Assembly (NCBI RefSeq): GCF_046764005.1
Contig: NZ_JBKOFW010000003.1
Location: 248,001-312,000 of the forward strand
DNA from: Oryzobacter faecalis
GTDB taxonomy: Bacteria > Actinomycetota > Actinomycetes > Actinomycetales > Dermatophilaceae
DNA length: 64,000 bases
Reading direction: 5' to 3'
The position numbers and the translations under genes are program-made. How positions within the stretch are numbered: the first letter of the stretch is position 1; the number at the start of each line of letters is the position of its first letter. Positions 52,913 through 63,909 of this stretch are shown here, one piece after another. The notes below the pieces were generated by a model. That model had not been told where the DNA came from. It ran no database searches and saw only the letters and a list, made by a program, of their open reading frames with translations.

Positions 52913-53917
52913 GTGCTCCGACTGCCCGACGCGTGGGTCTGGGACAGCTGGCTCGTCGACGACGGGTCGACCTACCACCTGTTCTTCCTCTACGCGTCCC
53001 GCGCCCTCAAGGACCCCGAGGCCAGGCACCGCCGGGCCTCGGTCGGACACGCGGTCTCCGACGACCTCACCCGCTGGGAGCGGGTGGCCGACGCCCTCGT
53101 CCGCAGTGACGCGCCGGCGTTCGACGACCTGGCGATCTGGACGGGATCCGTGGTGCGCCACCCCGACGGACCGTGGTGCATGTTCTACACCGGCGCCACC
53201 GTCGACCCCGTCACGGAGCTCGTCGTCCAGACGATCGGGTGCGCCACCTCGCCGGACCTGACGACGTGGACCAAGGACCCCGGGCCCGTCCTGCGGGCGG
53301 ACCCCCGGTGGTACGAGCTCGCCGAGGACGGGCACTGGCACGACGAGGCGTTCCGTGACCCGTGGGTCGTGGCCGACCCCGGCGGCGAGGGATGGCACAT
53401 GCTCATCACCGCCCGGTCGGCGGACGGGCCGCCGGGTGCGCCCGACGACACCGTCGACCGCGGCGTGGTCGGGCACGCATGGTCGCCGGACCTCGTCTCG
53501 TGGGAGCTGCGCCCGCCGCTCACCGGACCGGGCCAGGGCTTCGGTGAGCTGGAGGTGTTCCAGCTGGCTCGCGTGGCCGGTCGCGACGTCCTCGTCTTCA
53601 ACGGTCGCCGGGTCGCGAACCCCGCTGGGGCGCAGCTGCGTTCGGCGCCCGACCCCGGTGTCTGGGTCACCGCCGCGCCGTCCGTGACCGGGCCCTTCGA
53701 CATCGCCGGCGCCCAGCAGCTGACCGACGGCTCGCTGTACGTCGGCAAGTTCATCGACGACCGCGACACCGGCGAGGCCAGGTTCCTCGCCTTCCGCAAC
53801 GTCGTGGACGGGGAGTTCGTCGGCGAGATCACCGACCCGATGCGGGCGTCCTGGGCCGGTGACCGGCTCGTGCTGTCGACCCTCGACGGCGAGCCCGCGG
53901 TCCCGGACGTCGGCTGA
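52913..53917 (+). CDS. GH32-like glycoside hydrolase
   Basis: A 334-residue single-domain beta-propeller protein. WVWDSWLVDDGSTYHLFFL is the start typical of a family-32/68-type subgroup (Asp as nucleophile), FRDPWVVADP supplies the second acidic residue and GELEVFQLARVAG contains a plausible acid/base Glu. There is no signal peptide and no C-terminal sandwich. It is distinct from the GH32 enzyme at 47292 and probably hydrolyses a different beta-fructoside taken up by the same importer. The GTG at 52913 is used. A strong terminator follows. Confidence 0.8.
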   Translation: MLRLPDAWVWDSWLVDDGSTYHLFFLYASRALKDPEARHRRASVGHAVSDDLTRWERVADALVRSDAPAFDDLAIWTGSVVRHPDGPWCMFYTGATVDPVTELVVQTIGCATSPDLTTWTKDPGPVLRADPRWYELAEDGHWHDEAFRDPWVVADPGGEGWHMLITARSADGPPGAPDDTVDRGVVGHAWSPDLVSWELRPPLTGPGQGFGELEVFQLARVAGRDVLVFNGRRVANPAGAQLRSAPDPGVWVTAAPSVTGPFDIAGAQQLTDGSLYVGKFIDDRDTGEARFLAFRNVVDGEFVGEITDPMRASWAGDRLVLSTLDGEPAVPDVG

Positions 53918-53994
53918 GGACGCAGCGCCCGTCGACGCGCGTGCCGTCACCGAGTGACGCACGGCAGCGCGACCAGCCGGACGCCCCCATGGCC

Positions 53995-54035
53995 ACCGCC
54001 GGGAGCCGCCGAATGAGGCGACGGCTCCCGGCGGT
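53995..54035 (+). terminator. Terminator of the sugar-ABC operon
   Basis: Bases 53995-54008 pair with 54022-54035 (14 bp, GC-rich), with a 13-base loop; CCCTT follows. It lies about 80 bases past the last gene and 150 bases before the ppsR start. Confidence 0.7.
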
Positions 54036-54188
54036 CCCTTCAGCCGGTTCGCGCAGCCTTCATCAGCCCACGTCCACGAGCGCGAACGACCTCGACGCTC
54101 CGGGTGTCCTCGGTCGACCCGGTCTGGTGCTCGTCGGTTCGCGGAGCCGCGGTTGCCCCGACGGGCTCTCGCGGTGGAGGGTGTCGGA

Positions 54189-55025
54189 ATGAGCGAGGGA
54201 TCGGCTGCGTCGGACAGCACTCCGGTGTTCTTCGTCGCCGGCGGAACCGGGATCTCCGCGGAGACGCTGGGGAACCTCATGCTGGCGCAGTTCCCGTCGG
54301 TGGCGTTCCAGCGGCGAAAGTTCCCGTTCGTGACGACGGTGGAACGGGCCCGCGAGGTGCGGGCGGTGTTCGACGAGGCGTGCACGGACTCGGTGACCCC
54401 GCTGGTCTTCTCCTCCGTCTCGGACGAGTCGGTCCGGGAGGTGCTGCAGGAGACGCGCGGCGCCTTCATCGACCTGTTCGGGTCCCACCTGCACACCGTG
54501 GAGCGGGTGCTGCGCGTCAACGCCACGCACGGTGCCGCGGCCCTGCACGGGTTGGGCGACACGCGGCGGTACGACGCCCGGATGAAGGCCATCGAGTACT
54601 CGATGGAGCACGACGACGGGGCGAGCCTTCGGCACCTGGAGGCGGCCGACCTCATCCTCGTGGCGCCGTCGCGGTGCGGGAAGACGCCGACGTCGATGTA
54701 CCTGGCCCTGCAGCACGGCCTGAAGGTGGCCAACTACCCGCTCGTGGACGAGGACTTCGACACCGGTGACCTGCCGCGGCCGATCCGGGGTCTGGCCGAC
54801 CGGTGCTTCGGGCTGCTGTCGACCGCGGCGCGGCTGAGCCAGGTGCGGGGGGAGCGCCGGCCCGGGTCGCGCTACGCGTCGCTCGCGCAGTGCAGCTACG
54901 AGCTGCGCCGCGCCGAGGCGCTGTACCGGTCCCACCGGATCCCGTCGATCAACTCGGCGTCGATGTCGGTCGAGGAGATGGCGGCCGTCATCATGCAGTC
55001 CAGCAAGCTCCCGGGCCTCCTGTGA
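54189..55025 (+). CDS. ppsR: PEP synthase regulatory protein (kinase/pyrophosphorylase)
   Basis: A 278-residue DUF299-family bifunctional enzyme that inactivates PEP synthase by ADP-dependent phosphorylation of a Thr next to the catalytic His and reactivates it by phosphate-dependent removal. The start STPVFFVAGGTGISAETLGN, the P-loop APSRCGKTPTSMYLA (about 158-172) and the segment MKAIEYSMEHDDG are family signatures. It lies 49 bp before ppsA, the standard regulator-target pair. The ATG at 54189 is chosen over upstream in-frame GTG codons because it gives the family's length. Confidence 0.9.
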   Translation: MSEGSAASDSTPVFFVAGGTGISAETLGNLMLAQFPSVAFQRRKFPFVTTVERAREVRAVFDEACTDSVTPLVFSSVSDESVREVLQETRGAFIDLFGSHLHTVERVLRVNATHGAAALHGLGDTRRYDARMKAIEYSMEHDDGASLRHLEAADLILVAPSRCGKTPTSMYLALQHGLKVANYPLVDEDFDTGDLPRPIRGLADRCFGLLSTAARLSQVRGERRPGSRYASLAQCSYELRRAEALYRSHRIPSINSASMSVEEMAAVIMQSSKLPGLL

Positions 55026-55074
55026 CCCCGGGGACCGAAGCGGCGTCCTCGCCGCCCGTCGAGAAGGAGCAGCC

Positions 55075-57504
<2,430 letters not shown>

Positions 57505-57523
57505 CCCACCGAGGGGTCGCGCG

Positions 57524-58210
57524 TCACGGCCGAGCGGCCTCCCCGGGCGTGCCCACGACGCCGGCCGGGGTCCAGCGCCTGACCGCGGACTCGGCCCGGC
57601 TGCTGACCAGGTGGATCCGGCAGGCCTCGATGGCCGCCTCGGCGTCGCGGTCGCGCAGTGCGGTGAGGATGGCCTGGTGCTCGGCGTTCATCCCGCGGAC
57701 GTCGCCGTGCTGGCTCAGCATCCAACGCAGCCGTCCGGCGACCGGCTCGATGACCGACTCGAGGATGCGGCTGGCGGACTCCGCCACGAGGAGCTCGTGG
57801 AAGCGGGCGTTCTCGCGGACCGCCGTCGCGACCTCGCCGGCGTCGATGGCCGCGGTCGTCGCGTCGACCACCGCCTGGAGCCGGTCCAGCCCGTCGTCGT
57901 CGAGGGTCCGGACCAGGCGCCGGCACAGGACGTCCTCCAGGGCAGTCCGCACCTCGTAGAGGGTCTCGAGGTCGTCATCGCTGAGTCGGCGCACCACCAT
58001 CCCACCGGTGGGGCGCTCCTCGGCGAGGCCTTCGCGTTCCAGGAGGCGCAACGCCTCCCGGACGGGGACCCGCGACACCTCCAGCCGACTCGCCAGCTGC
58101 CGTTCGACGAGCCGGCTCCCCGGCGGCAGCTCGCCCGAGATGACGAGCTCGCGGATGGCGTCGCGCACGCCCTCGCGCAGCGCCCCCGGATGTTTCCGGT
58201 CGGTAGCCAT
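57524..58210 (-). CDS. GntR family (FadR/FCD subfamily) transcriptional regulator
   Basis: A 228-residue regulator. The winged helix (LREGVRDAIRELVISGELPP, then SRVPVREALRLLEREGLAEE) is followed by an all-helical FCD ligand domain (LETLYEVRTALEDVLCRRLV, RFHELLVAESASRIL, HQAILTALRDRDAEAAIEAC). The metal-binding residue pattern of FCD domains is partly visible. A perfect palindrome 16 bp upstream of its start, in the gap to the divergent amidohydrolase gene, is its probable operator. The ATG at 58210 is used. Confidence 0.9.
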   Translation of the reverse strand: MATDRKHPGALREGVRDAIRELVISGELPPGSRLVERQLASRLEVSRVPVREALRLLEREGLAEERPTGGMVVRRLSDDDLETLYEVRTALEDVLCRRLVRTLDDDGLDRLQAVVDATTAAIDAGEVATAVRENARFHELLVAESASRILESVIEPVAGRLRWMLSQHGDVRGMNAEHQAILTALRDRDAEAAIEACRIHLVSSRAESAVRRWTPAGVVGTPGEAARP

Positions 58211-58225
58211 TGCCCCACCCCTCTC

Positions 58226-58254
58226 TTTTGGTATACCACTTAGGTATACCAAAA
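58226..58254. promoter_or_regulatory. Operator palindrome TTTTGGTATACC-N5-GGTATACCAAAA
   Basis: A 29-bp perfect inverted repeat with 12-base arms, each itself containing GGTATACC (a palindrome). It lies between the divergent gntR and amidohydrolase genes. FadR-type GntR regulators bind sites with a GT...AC core, so it is very likely their shared operator. Confidence 0.8.
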
Positions 58255-58309
58255 GGTCGACGCGGCGCCACCCGCCGCGCCGCGTCCTACCGAACACGAG
58301 GAGCCCCCC

Positions 58310-59644
58310 ATGTGCCTGCACGACCACGACGCCGCCGTCGTCCACCCCGCGCCCGGTGTCGTCCGGCGCAACGTCCTGGCCGGGGCCGCGGCGCTCGCCG
58401 GCCTGTCCACCGCGAGCGTCCTCGGGGCACCGGCGGCCGAGGCGGCGTCGGGCGACGCGCCCCCGGCGCCGCGCTACCACGGTCGCCCGGCGCGTCCCGG
58501 GGCCCTGCTGATCGTCGGCGGGACCATGCTCGACCCGCTGACCGGCCACGTCACGCCCGACGCCGTCGTCGTCCTCGACGAGGGCGTCGTCGCAGCAGCC
58601 GGGACGCGCGACGAGACCCGTGCCGCGGTGGCCCGGGTGGCCGGACGGGCGCAGACCATCGAGGTCCACGGCAGGTGGGTGCTCCCGGGTCTGGTCGACG
58701 TCCACGTCCACGTCAACGCGCTCGCCGACGCGAGGGCGGTGTTGCGGGCCGGGGCGACCACCGTGCGCAGCGGGTCGTCCTCGTTCTACCAGGACGTCGC
58801 CCTCCGACCGCTCGTCGACTGGGCGCCCGGGTCGGTGCCGCGGATGCGCGCGGCCGGGGTGTTCGTCTCGCCGCAGCTGGGCGACACGGTGCTCGCCGAT
58901 CCCGCCCTCGCGCCGCTGGCCGCCCTCGCGGGCGGGGTCCGCTCGACCTCGGACCTGGCCTACCTGACCCGGGTCAACCTCTCCCGGGGGGTCGACGTCG
59001 TCAAGACACGGGCCAACCCGCGCGCCGGCCTGCCCGAGCAGGACCCGACCGAGCTCGTCTACGACCGCGAGCAGATCGCCGCCGTCGTCTCGGCCGCCCG
59101 GGGGCGGGGTGTGCTGTGCCACGCCTACAGCGAGGCCGGCATCGACGGCGCCGTCCGGGCCGGGGTCCGCAGCATCGAGCACGGTGTGTTCGTCGGTGAC
59201 TCCACCATCGACCTCATGGCCCGGCGGGGCACCTTCTTCACGCCGACCACCGCGGCGATCGTGGGCCTGAGCGAGTCGCCCAACCCGGTCCTCGCCGCGC
59301 GCGGCCGCGAGTACGTCCCGGTCCTGCAGGCGGCGATCCGCGAGGCCCACGCGCGCGGTGTCACGGTCGTGGCCGGGACCGACTCCTTCGGGACGGACGT
59401 CGACCCGATCGGGGTCGAGGTGCGCCTGCTCATCGAGGCCGGGCTGCCCCGGCTCGACGCGGTCCGCGCCGCGACCACCCACGCGGCGTCCCTGCTCGGG
59501 CTCACGGGCCAGGTGGGCCGTCTCTCCCGAGGTCACCGGGCCGACGTCGTCGTCGTCGACACGGACCCGCTGCAGGACGACCGTGCCCTCGAGCGGGTCT
59601 CCCTCGTGGTGGCCCAGGGCGTCGTCGCCCGCAACGAGCTCTGA
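58310..59644 (+). CDS. Tat-exported amidohydrolase
   Basis: A 444-residue metal-dependent amidohydrolase. The N-terminus has twin arginines and a hydrophobic core (VRRNVLAGAAALAGLSTASV), a likely Tat signal ending near AAEAASG. Metal-binding and catalytic motifs are VLPGLVDVHVHVNALAD (HxH), the His of GVLCHAYSEAGID, SIEHGVFVGD and TVVAGTDSFGTDVDP. It is closest to imidazolonepropionase- and prolidase-type enzymes, but the substrate is unknown. It is divergent from and probably controlled by the GntR gene. Confidence 0.85.
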   Translation: MCLHDHDAAVVHPAPGVVRRNVLAGAAALAGLSTASVLGAPAAEAASGDAPPAPRYHGRPARPGALLIVGGTMLDPLTGHVTPDAVVVLDEGVVAAAGTRDETRAAVARVAGRAQTIEVHGRWVLPGLVDVHVHVNALADARAVLRAGATTVRSGSSSFYQDVALRPLVDWAPGSVPRMRAAGVFVSPQLGDTVLADPALAPLAALAGGVRSTSDLAYLTRVNLSRGVDVVKTRANPRAGLPEQDPTELVYDREQIAAVVSAARGRGVLCHAYSEAGIDGAVRAGVRSIEHGVFVGDSTIDLMARRGTFFTPTTAAIVGLSESPNPVLAARGREYVPVLQAAIREAHARGVTVVAGTDSFGTDVDPIGVEVRLLIEAGLPRLDAVRAATTHAASLLGLTGQVGRLSRGHRADVVVVDTDPLQDDRALERVSLVVAQGVVARNEL

Positions 59645-59665
59645 CGGCGGCCGCCTCGGGGCCGG

Positions 59666-60496
59666 TCAACCTGCGAGGAGCAGGCCCTCCGGGAGGGCCT
59701 CGAGCCTGCGTGTCAGCGATGGCGGGGGCGGGACGTCGCTGACCACCCCGGAGATGGCGTCCCACCCGCAGAGCAGCACCGGGGCGGAGGCAGCGAACTT
59801 GCTCTCGTCCACGAGGAGGACGGTGCGCTGCGCGATCGACATGAGGGCGAGCTTGGTGGGCCGCTCGTGGTCGGTGGAGACGTAGATGCCGTGCTCGTCG
59901 GCGGCGGCTGCGCCGAGGAAGAGGGTGTCGACGCGCAGGCCCCGCATGGACTCCACTGTCCGGGGCCCGATGAAGGCCTGGCTGTCGAGGAGGAGCTCGC
60001 CCCCCAGGCCAACGAGCCGGCTCATGCCGCGGGCCAGCGCCAACTGCATGACCGGCACCGAGTGCGTGACGACGGTGCCCCGGAAGTCCTCGGGGAGGGC
60101 TTGCATCGCGGCGTAGGTGGTCGTGCCGGCGTCGATGGCGACGGTGGCCGACGGTGACAGCGAGCGGGCTGCCACCATGCCGATGGCCTGTTTGCCGGGC
60201 GCGTGCTCGTGCGCGCGGCTCGTGAACGCCGGGGAGTGGAGGGCGGGGCGCAGGCCGCTGACGCCGCCGTGCACGACGCGGACGCGGCCCTCGCCGGCCA
60301 GCTTGCGCAGGTCCCGCCGGATCGTCATGTCCGACACCCCGAGGCGCCGGGTCAGCTCGGTCACGGAGACGAAACCGGCGTGCTCGACGCTCTCGAGGAT
60401 GCGGCGGCGCCGCTCGGGGGCCGAGCCCCCGGGCTCGAGGTCGGGCGTCTTGGGAGGTCCGGGCACCGTCCCAGCATAACGGGAGACAATCGACAT
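59666..60496 (-). CDS. DeoR family transcriptional regulator
   Basis: A 276-residue DeoR/GlpR repressor. The helix-turn-helix region (ILESVEHAGFVSVTELTRRL and GVSDMTIRRDLRKLAGEGRV) lies near residues 32-72, followed by a sugar-phosphate-sensing domain (AIDAGTTTYAAMQALP, VVGLGGELL-like). The family commonly senses a phosphorylated sugar. It is divergent from the kinase-aldolase-isomerase operon and analogous in position to YihW/CsqR of sulfoglycolysis. The ATG at 60496 is the longest credible start; GTG codons around 60465 would shorten the variable N-terminus. Confidence 0.88.
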   Translation of the reverse strand: MSIVSRYAGTVPGPPKTPDLEPGGSAPERRRRILESVEHAGFVSVTELTRRLGVSDMTIRRDLRKLAGEGRVRVVHGGVSGLRPALHSPAFTSRAHEHAPGKQAIGMVAARSLSPSATVAIDAGTTTYAAMQALPEDFRGTVVTHSVPVMQLALARGMSRLVGLGGELLLDSQAFIGPRTVESMRGLRVDTLFLGAAAADEHGIYVSTDHERPTKLALMSIAQRTVLLVDESKFAASAPVLLCGWDAISGVVSDVPPPPSLTRRLEALPEGLLLAG

Positions 60497-60503
60497 CAAG
60501 GTG

Positions 60504-60531
60504 TTGACTTTCCAACATCTAGAGATAAGAT
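60504..60531 (+). promoter_or_regulatory. Promoter of the kinase-aldolase-isomerase operon
   Basis: TTGACT (60504-60509), 16-base spacer, TAAGAT (60526-60531), a good vegetative-type promoter pointing at the kinase gene 43 bp away. CAACATC repeats (from 60513 and again at 60534) and the TGTTG/CAACA inversion overlap it and are likely DeoR-family sites. Confidence 0.6.
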
Positions 60532-60573
60532 TGCAACATCGTCAAGCGATCGGTGCAAAGGAGTACTGAGCGG

Positions 60574-61488
60574 ATGGTCCACGGTCAAGGCGTCGAAGCG
60601 GTCTTCGTCGGAGTGGCGACACTGGACGCCATCGCGCTCGTCCCGAGCTTCCCGCACCCCGACGAGAGGGTCGTGGCCGACGAGGTCGTCTACGCCGGTG
60701 GGGGTCCGGCCGCCACCTCCGCCGTGGTCGCGGCGCGCCACGGCGTCCGCGCTGCCTTCGTCGGGACCGTCGGGGACGACGCCAACGGTCGCGCGGTGCT
60801 CGCGGGCCTGGAGGCCGAGGGCGTCGACGTCTCCGGCGTGACCGTCGTCGCCGACGCGGCGACGGCGGCGAGCGTCGTCGTGGTCGACCGCACCCGGGGG
60901 ACCCGTGCCATCTGCAACCGGCCGGCGCCGCGCCTGGACATCACGCGGGGCGCGGCCCTCATCGCGCGGGCGCCCGTCGTCCACGTGGACCACGCCGGCT
61001 GGGAGCCGGTGCACCGCTCCGGCCTCGTCCAGGCCGGGCAGCTGCTCTCGGTCGACGCGGGCAACGACATCCCCGGCTTCGATGCCCGCGGTGTCGGCCT
61101 GCACGTCCCCACGGTCGAGGCGCTCGCCCGCCGCCATGGCGCCGGGCGCAGCGTCGAGGACCTCCTCGCGGCGTCGCTCGCGGAGGGCTGCGACACCGTC
61201 GTGGCGACCGACGGGTCGCGCGGTTCGTACGCGCTCACCTCGACCGGCCGCTCGGCCCACGCCCCCGCGCACCGCGTGGAGGTCCTCAGCACCCTCGGCG
61301 CCGGGGATGTCTTCCACGGCGCCCTCGTCACCGCCGTCGTCCGCGATCTCCCGCTCGAGGAGCAGCTGGCCTACGCCAACGTGACCGCCGCCCTCTCGTG
61401 CCGCGGCCTCGACGGAAGGTCGCGAATCCCGGACCTGGCGGAAGTGCTCGAGGCACTCACCCCGGCCCCCGACCCTCAGGGGTCGTGA
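60574..61488 (+). CDS. PfkB-family sugar kinase, sulfofructose-kinase-like (YihV type)
   Basis: A 304-residue PfkB kinase. The N-terminal signature YAGGGPAATSAVVAARHGVR and the anion-hole motif TLGAGDVFHGALV (catalytic Asp) resemble YihV of E. coli, as do the final parts SCRGLDGRSRIPDLAEV. In the sulfo-Embden-Meyerhof pathway YihV phosphorylates sulfofructose at C1; here the substrate is inferred from the adjacent aldolase. The ATG at 60574 follows AAAGGAG 11-17 bases upstream. It is 64 bp before the aldolase. Confidence 0.82.
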   Translation: MVHGQGVEAVFVGVATLDAIALVPSFPHPDERVVADEVVYAGGGPAATSAVVAARHGVRAAFVGTVGDDANGRAVLAGLEAEGVDVSGVTVVADAATAASVVVVDRTRGTRAICNRPAPRLDITRGAALIARAPVVHVDHAGWEPVHRSGLVQAGQLLSVDAGNDIPGFDARGVGLHVPTVEALARRHGAGRSVEDLLAASLAEGCDTVVATDGSRGSYALTSTGRSAHAPAHRVEVLSTLGAGDVFHGALVTAVVRDLPLEEQLAYANVTAALSCRGLDGRSRIPDLAEVLEALTPAPDPQGS

Positions 61489-61552
61489 ACCACCCACCCT
61501 GCCCCCGGCCGTCCGAACCGTGTCCGCAGCGACCCAGAACCCAGGAGAACCG

Positions 61553-62452
61553 ATGACCGACCCCACCACCGCGACCACGCCCGCCACGCGACACGGGCTC
61601 GAGGCCGTGGCGCGCCCCGGTGGCGGCTTCGCCATGCTGGCCGTCGACCAGCGCGAGGCCATGCGGGCGATGTTCGCCGAGCACCAGAGCGCGCCCGTCA
61701 CCGACGAGCAGCTCACCGACTTCAAGGTCGCCGCCACGCGCGTCCTCACCCCCCACGCGTCCGCGGTGCTCGTCGACAAGCAGTTCGCCTTCGACGCCGT
61801 CGTCGACTCCGGGGCGGTCGCCCCGTCCTGCGGCCTCATCGCGGCTGCCGACCACTTCATCGCCGGCAACGGCGAGTTCGTCACCGCCGTCGAGATCGAC
61901 CGCGCCGTCGACCCGGCCGCGGTGCGTGACCAGGGTGCGGTCGCGATGAAGCTCCTCGTCATCCACCGCCCTGACGAAGCGGCCTCCGGCCGCATCGAGA
62001 TGGTCGAGGAGTTCGTCGACCGGTGCCGCGCCGCCGGGCTCGTCAGCATCATCGAGCCCGTGGCGAAGGCTCCGCGCGGCGGAGGGGCATGGGACTGGGA
62101 CACCTGCGTCGTCGAGGCCGCTCGCGAGCTCGGCTCGCTGGGCGCAGACCTCTACAAGGCCGAGGTGCCGCGCAAGGGCCAGGGCGACGAGGACGAGATC
62201 CGGCGCGCGTGCGCCGAGATCACCGCGGCGGTGTCCTCCCCCTGGGTCGTCCTCTCTTCGGGCGTGCCCGCCGAGCTCTTCCCGCGCGCCGTCGAGCTCG
62301 CCTGCCGCGAGGGCGCCTCGGGCTTCCTCGCCGGCCGTGCCGTCTGGGCCTCCGTCATCGGCAGCGCCGACCTCGAGCGCGACCTCCACGAGGTCTCCGT
62401 GCCGCGCCTGCAGCGCCTCGGCGAGCTCGTCGACGAGCTGGTTCGGCGATGA
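61553..62452 (+). CDS. Class I aldolase, sulfofructose-1-phosphate aldolase-like (YihT/LacD type)
   Basis: A 299-residue TIM-barrel aldolase strikingly like E. coli YihT: GGFAMLAVDQREAMRAMF, LVSIIEPV, GADLYKAEVP with the Schiff-base Lys 202, WVVLSSGV, and GASGFLAGRAVWASVIG with Arg 262. YihT cleaves sulfofructose 1-phosphate into DHAP and sulfolactaldehyde, and its Gln in VDQRE (Q33 here) and the Arg in GRAVW help bind the sulfonate. The related tagatose-bisphosphate aldolase LacD is the alternative. It overlaps the isomerase gene by 4 bp. Confidence 0.85.
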   Translation: MTDPTTATTPATRHGLEAVARPGGGFAMLAVDQREAMRAMFAEHQSAPVTDEQLTDFKVAATRVLTPHASAVLVDKQFAFDAVVDSGAVAPSCGLIAAADHFIAGNGEFVTAVEIDRAVDPAAVRDQGAVAMKLLVIHRPDEAASGRIEMVEEFVDRCRAAGLVSIIEPVAKAPRGGGAWDWDTCVVEAARELGSLGADLYKAEVPRKGQGDEDEIRRACAEITAAVSSPWVVLSSGVPAELFPRAVELACREGASGFLAGRAVWASVIGSADLERDLHEVSVPRLQRLGELVDELVRR

Positions 62453-63909
62453 CGTCGCTCGCCGCCGCCCCGCGGGTCGTCGTCGTCGCCACCGCCAGGC
62501 CCACCTTCCGGGTCGACGTCGCCGAACGGCTGGCCACAGAGGCACGCGCGCTCCTCACCGAGCTCGGTGCCGAGGTCACCGGTCCCGAGGGCCTCGTCAT
62601 GACCCCCGAGGACGTCGCCGCCGCCAAGCCCTTCCTCGCGGTGCCCGCCGACCTCGTCGTCAACGTCTGCGCCTCCTTCTCCGACGCGACCCCGGCCCTC
62701 GAGCTCTACGGCGAGCTCGACCAGCCCGTGCTGCTGTGGTCCTTCCGCGAGCCCGGGCCGGTGGGTGACCGGCTGTGGCTGAACTCCATGTGCGGCGCCA
62801 ACCTCTTCGGCCACGCCCTCGTCGTGCACGCCGGCAGGGCCCCCCGGCTCGTCCACGGCGACCCCCACGAGGAGGGGACCCGCCGCACCCTCGAGGCCGC
62901 GCTCCGGGGTCGGCTGCCCGAGGTCGTCCCGGCACCCACGGCAACCGGCCCGCGGGCCGACCGGACCGCCGCCGAGGCCGTCCTCGCCTCGCTCGCGGGG
63001 CGCCGGCTGGGCCTCGTCGGGGACGCGCCCCCGGGGTTCACGCCCAGCCAGTACGACGGTGACCTCGTGGCGCGGCTGTTCGGAGTCGAGGTCGAGCAGA
63101 TCACCGTCGACGACATGTTCTCCCGGGTCGCAGACGTCGACGCGGACGACGCGACGAGCGAGCACGGCCAGGCCCTGGAGGCCCAGCCCAGCCTGGGCAC
63201 GGTCGACCAGGGACAGGCGCTCACCTCCGCGCGGATCACCACCGCGATGCGTGGCTGGCGCGACGGCCGGGACCTGTCGGGGATGGCGATCCGGTGCTGG
63301 CCGGAGTTCCCGACCCAGCTCGGCGCCTGCCCGTGCTCGTCCCTGTCCCGTGTGGCCGACGAGGGCACCCCCACCGCGTGCGAGCGCGACGTCTACGGGG
63401 CCGTGACCATGCTCCTCATGGAGGCGGCCGGTTCCGGCACGACCTACCTCGTCGACACCGTCGAGCTCGACGCCGACCGCGACGTCGTGCGGCTCTGGCA
63501 CTGCGGCGCAGCCGCGACCTCGCTCGCCGCCGACCCCGCGGAGGCGACCCAGACGACCCACTGCAACCGCAAGCTCGGCGTGGCCGGCAACTTCCCCCTG
63601 CGCACCGGACCGGTGTGCATGGCCCGGCTCACCGAGGACCCCTCCCGCCCGGGACACCTCCGACTGCTCCTCGCCGCCGGCGAGTCCGTCGCGGAGCCCA
63701 ACCGCTTCCAGGGCAACACGGCCGCCGTCCGGCTCGCCACCGACGCGACCACCTTCGTCACCGGCCTCGTGACCGGTGGCTTTCCCCACCACACGGTGCT
63801 CGCGTGGTCCGACGTCCGTCCGCAGCTGCGGGCCGTCGCGGACCTCGTCGGGATCCCCGTCGTGGACTGGGGTCTTCCCTCAGGAACCGAAGGAGACAAC
63901 GATGTCTGA
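62449..63909 (+). CDS. L-fucose/D-arabinose isomerase-family protein, putative sulfoquinovose isomerase
   Basis: A 486-residue isomerase-fold protein. The C-terminal active-site region is recognisable: WPEFPTQLGACPCSSLSR (with a Glu), TACERDVYGAVTMLLMEAAG (Asp) and ATQTTHCNRKLG (His), the metal-binding Glu-Asp-His set of the FucI family. Coupled to a YihV-like kinase and YihT-like aldolase it could convert sulfoquinovose to sulfofructose, as in the sulfo-EMP2 variant (from memory, reported in Arthrobacter); fucose or another aldose is the alternative. The ATG at 62449 overlaps the aldolase stop codon. Confidence 0.75.
   Translation: MTSLAAAPRVVVVATARPTFRVDVAERLATEARALLTELGAEVTGPEGLVMTPEDVAAAKPFLAVPADLVVNVCASFSDATPALELYGELDQPVLLWSFREPGPVGDRLWLNSMCGANLFGHALVVHAGRAPRLVHGDPHEEGTRRTLEAALRGRLPEVVPAPTATGPRADRTAAEAVLASLAGRRLGLVGDAPPGFTPSQYDGDLVARLFGVEVEQITVDDMFSRVADVDADDATSEHGQALEAQPSLGTVDQGQALTSARITTAMRGWRDGRDLSGMAIRCWPEFPTQLGACPCSSLSRVADEGTPTACERDVYGAVTMLLMEAAGSGTTYLVDTVELDADRDVVRLWHCGAAATSLAADPAEATQTTHCNRKLGVAGNFPLRTGPVCMARLTEDPSRPGHLRLLLAAGESVAEPNRFQGNTAAVRLATDATTFVTGLVTGGFPHHTVLAWSDVRPQLRAVADLVGIPVVDWGLPSGTEGDNDV

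Noticed and set aside
51893..54733. 946-codon reverse open frame
   Set aside because: It spans several unrelated plus-strand genes with clear domains and has no recognisable protein pattern.
59687..59706. Terminator hairpin GGCCCTCCGGGAGGGCC
   Set aside because: It lies inside the DeoR coding region end; the palindrome is probably codon-driven, though a bidirectional terminator role cannot be excluded.
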